Made by a program: the position numbers and the translations under genes. A stretch of 60,273 bases of DNA. Source: an uncultured Clostridia bacterium. GTDB taxonomy: Bacteria; Bacillota; Clostridia; TANB77; CAG-508. Below are positions 55,157-60,273 of the stretch, piece by piece (position 1 is the first letter of the stretch; each line of letters begins with the position of its first letter). The stretch is from positions 1-60,273 of the forward strand of contig CAJFII010000013.1 of assembly GCA_904381285.1 (NCBI GenBank). Reading direction: 5' to 3'. Under the pieces are notes generated by a model. It saw only the letters and a program-made list of their open reading frames with translations. It did not search any database and had not been told where the DNA came from.

Positions 55157-55215
55157 AAAACAATATCAAGAGCGAACGAAGTGAGTTCATTTTGCTCTTG
55201 ATATTGTTTTTATTG
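55157..55215 (+). terminator. Large terminator-like hairpin
   Basis: Perfect 17-bp stem, 55157-55173 with 55194-55210, with an inner GAAC/GTTC stem and T-rich end. Probably the terminator of the decayed gene upstream. Confidence 0.7.
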
Positions 55216-55331
55216 AGGATTTTGTGGAAATTAAGCAAATGTAAGGATGAATATGTTTTGTAAATATTGGCAAAACACTATGAAAAATTGTTGATTTGTG
55301 ATATATTATCAATAGTTTTTAAGATATATTG

Positions 55332-55356
55332 AACTATTTCCATTTTAGAAATAGTT
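55332..55356 (+). promoter_or_regulatory. Leader hairpin before the SDR gene
   Basis: AACTATTTC / GAAATAGTT with a 7-base loop, ending 16 bases before the ATG. Confidence 0.4.
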
Positions 55357-55372
55357 TAGAAAAGAGGAATAT

Positions 55373-56104
55373 ATGGAAAAAGTTGTATTAATAACTGGAA
55401 GCAGTAAAGGTATTGGAAAGGCTACAGCTGTAGAGTTTGCAAAATTGGGGTACAAGGTAGTAATAAATTATTTGACAGATAAAGAAAATGCAGAAAAATT
55501 ATCAAACTACTTAAAAGAAGAATATAAAACAGAAACATTAGTAATTAAAGCAGATGTATCAAATGAAGAACAAGTTAAAAATATGATACAAGAGATCATA
55601 AATAAATTTGGAAGAATAGATGTACTTGTAAATAATGCGGGAATAGCAATAGATAAAGAATTTGAAGATAGAACAGTAGAAGATTGGAAAAGAACATTAG
55701 AGGTAAATACAATAGGAACTTTTCTTGTATCTAAATATGCAAGTGAAAATATGGTGAAAAACAAAAATGGAAAAATTATAAATGTATCTTCTACAAATGG
55801 AATCAATACATTTTTTCCATCAAGTATAGACTATGATGCATCAAAAGCAGCAGTTATAAATTTAACGTATAATTTAGCAATACAATTCGCACCATATATT
55901 AATGTAAATGCAGTAGCACCAGGTTGGGTAAATACAGAAATGAATAAAGAGTTGCCAAAAGATTTAATAGAAGAAGAAACAGAAAAAATATATAAAAAGA
56001 GATTTGCAGAACCAGAAGAAATAGCAAAAGTAATTTGCTTTTTAGTATCAAAAGATGCAGATTATATTAACGGTACAGTAATAAAAGTAGATGGAGGAAT
56101 GTAA
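55373..56104 (+). CDS. Short-chain dehydrogenase/reductase (FabG-like)
   Basis: 243 residues. NAD(P) motif TGSSKGIGKAT, NNAG, catalytic Ser in INVSSTNG and YxxxK in YDASKAA, and the C-terminal INGTVIKVDGGM. The family includes 3-oxoacyl-ACP reductases, but with no fatty-acid genes near by the substrate is open. GAGG precedes the ATG. Confidence 0.9.
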   Translation: MEKVVLITGSSKGIGKATAVEFAKLGYKVVINYLTDKENAEKLSNYLKEEYKTETLVIKADVSNEEQVKNMIQEIINKFGRIDVLVNNAGIAIDKEFEDRTVEDWKRTLEVNTIGTFLVSKYASENMVKNKNGKIINVSSTNGINTFFPSSIDYDASKAAVINLTYNLAIQFAPYINVNAVAPGWVNTEMNKELPKDLIEEETEKIYKKRFAEPEEIAKVICFLVSKDADYINGTVIKVDGGM

Positions 56105-56105
56105 A

Positions 56106-56277
56106 ATGTTTAATATTAATCATGTTGCGATAAGTGTAACAAATGCTGAAGAAAGCATAGAATTTTATAAAAAGTTTGGATTTAAAAACAGAACTAGAAC
56201 ACCCAGATGATTTAGAAGAAAATATATTCTTTAAAAAAAGAGGAAGAAAGAATTATGGAATATATAGATATATTTGA
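56106..56277 (+). pseudogene. Broken VOC/glyoxalase-family fragment
   Basis: Starts MFNINHVAISVTNAEESIEF, the standard first strand and helix of VOC proteins. It then shifts frame in an A-run near 56183 (TELEHPDDLEENIFF continues in another frame) and stops. Only the first third of a domain is present. The indel is in a homopolymer and is not of the CGG-A type. Confidence 0.65.
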
Positions 56278-56799
56278 TGAAAATAATAATCCAACGGGAC
56301 AAGTAAAAGAAAAGGAAAAGCACATGAAGAAGGCAATTTCCATAGAACAGCACATGTTTGGATTATAAATGACAAAAATGAATTATTATTACAAAAAAGA
56401 AGTGCGAATAAGAAATCACATCCTAACTGTTGGGATATTTCTGGAGCAGGACATATAATGGCAGGAGAGAGTGTAATTGATGGAGCAATAAGGGAACTAA
56501 AAGAAGAATTAGGCGTTGAGGCAGAAGAAAAAGATTTACAATATGTTGCAACAATTAAAAGCACAAAAAATCCTAAAAATATGGAATTTGGATATGTATA
56601 CTTATTAAAATGTAATAAGAAAATCGGAGATTATATTTTTGAAGATGAAGAGGTTTCAGAAGTTAAATATGTTTATTATGAAGAATTAGAAAAAATGGTT
56701 AAAGATAAAGCGGAAGGATTATTATTACATGATGAAGAATTTAAAAAATTATTTGAATATATAAGAAATAAAGAAAAAGACAAATTTTACAAAACTTAA
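56255..56799 (+). pseudogene. NUDIX hydrolase (IDI-like) with a one-base frameshift
   Basis: ATG 56255 follows AGAGGAAG. The start (MEYIDIFDENNNPTGQVKE) is one frame. From about 56312 the family sequence continues in another (AHEEGNFHRTAHVWII, then LLLQKRSANKKSHPNCWDIS, NUDIX box from GHIMAGESVIDGAIRELKEE, split here). The break lies in an A/G run and needs one added base, unlike the CGG-A sites. It could be a pseudogene or an error. Confidence 0.65.
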
Positions 56800-56887
56800 A
56801 CTATTAGATACTTATCTTGAAATGAAACGACTACAAGAAATAGGTAAAACAAGATATTTAGGAATAAGTAATTGCTCATTAGAATAA
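56792..56887 (+). pseudogene. Aldo/keto reductase fragment
   Basis: Short frame with MKRLQEIGKTRYLGISNCSLE, the conserved strand and helix of aldo/keto reductases, then a stop. No start. The remaining 56888-57243 region shows no gene I can support. Confidence 0.5.
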
Positions 56888-57243
56888 TTAAAAGAAATAA
56901 ATACAAATATTAAATTGAATTTTTTGTAAAATCAATATTTTTAAATAAATGTTATATAACTACTTGCCAGAAACTCTCGTAAATATAAGATATTATTCCT
57001 GCAAATCATTTATGTTAACAAATCTATTTATAGACTCTATATATGTTAGATTATCTGATTTAGTAGTATAAACTGTTAGTCCTACATAATGGTTTTCAGA
57101 TATATTATTAAATTAAGTTTCAGTATTTTTCATTGAAAATGCTAATAAATTATGTTAAAATATCATCATAAAAATTATCTGGTAATATCCAGTATATATA
57201 TAAGCAACTAATAAACAAAATTGTTAAGTTAGGAGGAATTTAT

Positions 57244-58332
57244 ATGTTACCAGAACAACGGGAACTTATAAGCAAAAACCAAGAAATTATTTATACCTTT
57301 AGAAGAAGAGGTGCAAATTTACCAGAAAGTCAATTATCGTTTTTGCTAAAGAAATTAGATAAAAGTTTTCCAACTGTAAAAAAGATAATTGATGAACTGA
57401 AAAGAAACAATATAATTTTGGACTCAAAAAAATTTTTGTTAAATCCAGATTTTGCATATTTTGTAGGATTTTATGTAACAGATGATGAAGTGGAAGTAGA
57501 ATTGTTAAACTTTGAATTAGAATCAGTTCTAGATAAAGTTTTACCATACTATACAAGCAAAATCCATTACAAAAGTTCCTTTGATATATGGAATCTTATG
57601 CAAACGATGTTAGATAAAATATCCGAGAAAGTAAATGTCACAGCTATCGCTATTATATTTGACAAATTTATGAGTTATACAAATGCCGAAGAGAGCCTTG
57701 CTTATTTTGAAAGCGGATGTAAGCTAAAATTATATGATTTATCAGTTCTTTTTAAAACTTCTAGAAACTTGATGCCAATACCTTTTCGTTCAGGGGTATT
57801 AGGAGATAGTGTATTAGCATATGCTTTATATTTAAGGGAAAAAGTTTTTGAATCAGATTCTATTGTTTATTACGATTTAGACCAAAATAGGATATCTTAT
57901 GTAAAAAATAATATCTTAAATAAAAGTTCATGTCCAGTATTTGGATTGGTATTCCCCAGATTTTCAAATAAACAAAAAGATTTGTTCAAAAAATTAGCAA
58001 CGGTACCTGATGATGAATATTCTAATATGCTAATTGATAATAAAGAAGAAATCTTATCAGCAATTAGTCCAGCATGTATACAAATAAGTTCTTTTTTTAA
58101 TCCGGAACATTTTATTATAAGTGGTAAATGGATAAAAAAAGAACAGTTTGAGAATTTTTTATTTTTTTATAATAGATTCTTTAATTTTAATGATTATGAA
58201 CTGCTGTCAAATGGAATGTCTATAGGAAATTCTTCTTTACATCCTAGAGTTATGAATAGAACTGAACAGCCTCAAAGAGGTGCTGGTATATATGCAGCTT
58301 ATTCTTTTTTTAATTGGGATTTAAAGTGGTAA
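57244..58332 (+). CDS. ROK/NagC-like transcriptional regulator
   Basis: 362 residues, TTAGGAGGAATT before ATG 57244. An N-terminal winged-helix-like region (LSFLLKKLDKSFPTVKKIIDEL) is followed by a region arranged like a ROK domain (FAYFVGFYVTDDEVEVELL, later SAISPACIQISSFFNPEHFIISG). Kinase residues are not evident, so it is probably a regulator. CGG at 57259 (codon 6) is read as Arg, since the shifted frame stops at once. Confidence 0.6.
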   Translation: MLPEQRELISKNQEIIYTFRRRGANLPESQLSFLLKKLDKSFPTVKKIIDELKRNNIILDSKKFLLNPDFAYFVGFYVTDDEVEVELLNFELESVLDKVLPYYTSKIHYKSSFDIWNLMQTMLDKISEKVNVTAIAIIFDKFMSYTNAEESLAYFESGCKLKLYDLSVLFKTSRNLMPIPFRSGVLGDSVLAYALYLREKVFESDSIVYYDLDQNRISYVKNNILNKSSCPVFGLVFPRFSNKQKDLFKKLATVPDDEYSNMLIDNKEEILSAISPACIQISSFFNPEHFIISGKWIKKEQFENFLFFYNRFFNFNDYELLSNGMSIGNSSLHPRVMNRTEQPQRGAGIYAAYSFFNWDLKW

Positions 58333-58375
58333 GAAGAAATTATAAGAGAGTTCCCTTTCATTATCCAATAATAGA

Positions 58376-58402
58376 AATCAGCTCCATAATGGGGCTGATT
58401 TT
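58376..58402 (+). terminator. Terminator of the ROK-like gene
   Basis: AAATCAGC pairs with GCTGATTT with CAT/ATG inside, then T-rich sequence. Confidence 0.65.
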
Positions 58403-58467
58403 CCCATAACTTAGAAAATACCATTACATATAAAAATTGCATATCAATTTTTCACATTGATAAATCT

Positions 58468-58515
58468 TTTTCCTCAACAAAATATAATATTATTGAGTGA
58501 TTTTGTTGAGGAAAA
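58468..58515 (+). promoter_or_regulatory. Perfect 16-bp inverted repeat before the PRTase gene
   Basis: TTTTCCTCAACAAAAT (58468-58483) and its exact complement (58500-58515) with a 16-base spacer. The right arm contains the -35 box TTGAGG (58506-58511) of a promoter with extended -10 TGaTATATT (58529-58534). Confidence 0.6.
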
Positions 58516-58534
58516 TGTGAATCTATGATATATT
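58506..58534 (+). promoter_or_regulatory. PRTase promoter
   Basis: TTGAGG, 17 bases, TGaTATATT. Confidence 0.6.
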
Positions 58535-58561
58535 GTAGGCAGGAAGTTGGAGGAAAAGATT

Positions 58562-59152
58562 ATGAAATACATATATACCGAAAAAGATTTAGATTTAATT
58601 TCTTGGGACAGAATAGATAATTTTATTAATAAAATTTATAAAGAGGTAAACAATTATTTAATTAAAACTAATCTTAAAATAAAATATATTGTTCCTATTA
58701 TGCGAGGAGGAGGAATTCCAGCAATAATATTTTCACATATATTTGATGTTATTGATATGTTACCAATTCAATTAAAACATAATCACGAAACACATGATAT
58801 AGATAAGAAAATAGGATTAGATTATGTTGAAAATGTAAATATAGATAGTAATGAGTGCATATTGCTTGTTGAAGGTAACCATGTTACAGGAAAAACAGCC
58901 AATATAGCTGTTGATTTGATTAGAAAAAAATTTGGAGATAATGTGAAAATCATTTATGTATCTCTAACAAGAGATTATACATATAGAAATAGTGTTAATA
59001 ATGTTTGTTTTACAACTTGGGCAATGACAACTAATGAAATGAAAAAATTATCAGAAGATGAATGTAAAAAACTAAATATTAATTATAATTTAGTTTCTGT
59101 TTACCCATGGGAAAATATTGAAGAAGAATTGAGAGCTTTGAATTCTGACTAA
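58562..59152 (+). CDS. Phosphoribosyltransferase-like protein
   Basis: 196 residues from ATG 58562, after GGAGGAAAAGATT; a TTG at 58547 overlaps that site. YIVPIMRGGGIPAIIF and ILLVEGNHVTGKTANIAVDLI match the type I PRTase core. The usual acidic pair of the PRPP loop (VDD) is replaced by VEGN, so activity may be altered. It resembles purine PRTases in layout. Operator-like repeat upstream suggests regulation. Confidence 0.75.
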   Translation: MKYIYTEKDLDLISWDRIDNFINKIYKEVNNYLIKTNLKIKYIVPIMRGGGIPAIIFSHIFDVIDMLPIQLKHNHETHDIDKKIGLDYVENVNIDSNECILLVEGNHVTGKTANIAVDLIRKKFGDNVKIIYVSLTRDYTYRNSVNNVCFTTWAMTTNEMKKLSEDECKKLNINYNLVSVYPWENIEEELRALNSD

Positions 59153-59229
59153 AAGGTATGTAAAAAATATAAAAAGAAATAATTATCGAGAATAAAAAGT
59201 GTAAGAAGTGAAAAGAAGAGGAAACTAAA

Positions 59230-59345
59230 AATTTAGATAGTTTTTTATTAAAGGTTTAACTGATGAAAAATGCAAATTTAAAATCTGGATACAAGTAGAT
59301 GAAAAAGAAAATATTTTAGGTGTAAATTATAAATTGGAGGAATAA
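59230..59345 (+). pseudogene. Short remnant before the HD gene
   Basis: An open stretch ending LTDEKCKFKIWIQVDEKEN, ILGVNYKLEE and a stop. No start codon or ribosome site of its own; it looks like the tail of a lost gene. Confidence 0.3.
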
Positions 59346-59348
59346 TAA

Positions 59349-59918
59349 GTGAGTGAAATAACAGAAAAAATCAAACAAGAATTATTAATTAGATGTGAAA
59401 AGTCAAAAAAAAAAGATGGATATGACTTTTGGAATGAACATATAAAATATGTTGTAGAGAACGGAATAAAATTAGCCAAAAAATATGGGGCAGATGTTGA
59501 AATAGTAGAATTAGGAGCATTATTGCACGACATAGTAATGCCATCAGAATATGGAGAAAGAGAACAACATCATATATATGGAGCAGAAATTGCAGAACAA
59601 TTATTGACAGAATTAAATTATCCAAAGGAAAGAATAGAACAAGTAAAAAATTGTGTATTAAATCATAGAGGTAGTAAAGATAGACCACGAAATACTATTG
59701 AAGAACAATGTGTGGCAGATGCAGATGTAATAGCACATTTTGATTGTATACCATCATTATTTTCTTTGGTCTATAAAGAAATGAAATTATCTATATCAGA
59801 TGGAAAAGAATATGTAAGAAAAAAACTAGAAAGAGATTATAATAAGTTAAGTCCAAGAACTAGAGAATTATTAAAAGATAGGTATAAGAATATAGCCGAT
59901 GTATTATTTGTTAATTAG
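59349..59918 (+). CDS. HD-domain hydrolase
   Basis: 189 residues from GTG 59349, eight bases after GGAGG. HD site: WNEHIKYVVENG, ALLHDIVMPSEYG, HHIYGAEIAEQLL, NHRGSKDRP and CVADADVIAHFD. Predicted metal-dependent phosphohydrolase, perhaps on nucleotides, which would fit the PRTase encoded just upstream. Substrate unknown. Confidence 0.88.
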   Translation: MSEITEKIKQELLIRCEKSKKKDGYDFWNEHIKYVVENGIKLAKKYGADVEIVELGALLHDIVMPSEYGEREQHHIYGAEIAEQLLTELNYPKERIEQVKNCVLNHRGSKDRPRNTIEEQCVADADVIAHFDCIPSLFSLVYKEMKLSISDGKEYVRKKLERDYNKLSPRTRELLKDRYKNIADVLFVN

Positions 59919-60045
59919 AACATATAAATAAAAAATTAGAGAATGGTGTTAAAAAGATTGAATATATTTAAGAAACACGATACAATACAAATGTTCGCAT
60001 AAAGAAATAAAATAGCCAAAATTTAATTTGTAGGAGGCGATATAA

Positions 60046-60273
60046 ATGAAGTTAGAAGAATACAAATCAGGCAATTATATAAAAATGAATGATTACAAAG
60101 CGTTTATTCCTAGTAAAATAAACTATAACTGGGGATGGGATGATACTAAATTGGACAAACTATTGGCAGAAGCAAACAGACAAATTGGAGAGTTAAATGC
60201 ATATTCATTATTAATACCAAATGTAGATTTATATATAAAAATGCATGTAAAAATTGAAGCTAATAAATCAAGT
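60046..60273 (+). CDS. Fic-family protein, N-terminal part
   Basis: Runs off the window end after 76 codons. AGGAGG precedes ATG 60046. The N-terminal sequence (YKSGNYIKMNDYKAFIPSKI, then LLAEANRQIGELNAYSLLIP and DLYIKMHVKIEAN) matches the start of Fic/DOC proteins. The catalytic HPFxxGNGR region would lie outside the window. Fic proteins transfer AMP or similar groups to targets. Confidence 0.75.
   Translation, partial: MKLEEYKSGNYIKMNDYKAFIPSKINYNWGWDDTKLDKLLAEANRQIGELNAYSLLIPNVDLYIKMHVKIEANKSS

Noticed and set aside
1..60273. rRNA genes, insertion sequences or complete prophage
   Set aside because: No rRNA-like GC-rich stretch, transposase or phage structural gene was recognised.

Overview
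This window is a very AT-rich stretch of a low-GC, Gram-positive, spore-forming Clostridia-type bacterium. The evidence is SpoIIM, a CotJC-type coat protein gene, RemA, a phi3T/Bacillus-type ThyA, strong GGAGG ribosome sites, frequent TTG/GTG starts and extended TGnTATAAT promoters. It resembles uncultured gut Clostridia, but I cannot name a species.

Layout. 1-0.9 kb: the tail of an unknown gene and a 5'-truncated cotJC. 0.9-18.9 kb: housekeeping genes for tRNA modification (tmcAL), RNase HI, a paired TIGR03915/TIGR03916 repair-like system, coaE, an EndoQ-like PHP protein, spoIIM-xerD, rsmE, yicC-remA-rpoZ with a CMP-kinase-like gene, a TetR regulator, thyA-dfrA, greA, a VanW lipoprotein and rpmE. 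19-35.3 kb: a surface-glycan cluster with seven separate glycosyltransferase genes, a GT4-GT2 fusion, a Wzy/ligase-like protein, a Wzt/Wzm-type ABC exporter, a GT39-like protein, GtrA and a UDP-galactopyranose-mutase-like flavoprotein. 35.3-38.6 kb: a redox block (TrxB-like, CcdA, TlpA, TrxA, peroxiredoxin). 38.8-41.8 kb: an M29 aminopeptidase, an amidohydrolase and a DUF1540 protein. 42.0-44.8 kb: tRNA-Leu(UAG) followed by an island of short unknown genes. 45-52.7 kb: AraC/GyrI regulator, two-gene ABC exporter, HD protein, RlmD-like methyltransferase and peptide deformylase. 52.8-60.3 kb: accessory, partly decayed DNA with an AIPR phage-resistance-like protein, an SDR, gene remnants, a ROK-like regulator, a PRTase, an HD protein and the start of a Fic protein.

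Main observation. Four unrelated, otherwise intact genes (tmcAL, vanW lipoprotein, a GT2 gene and the M29 peptidase) are each split by the same event. Each has a single C placed directly before a GGA codon, giving in-frame CGG-A, with a zero-frame stop 3 to 6 codons later. Skipping that C, or reading CGGA as a four-base codon, restores the full family-length protein every time. Scanning both strands by eye, I found no other in-frame CGG in any core gene. CGG used as an ordinary Arg codon appears only in island and accessory genes. This suggests that CGG is unassigned or starved in the host and that CGG-A acts as a +1 frameshift or quadruplet signal. A systematic sequencing artefact is the rival explanation.
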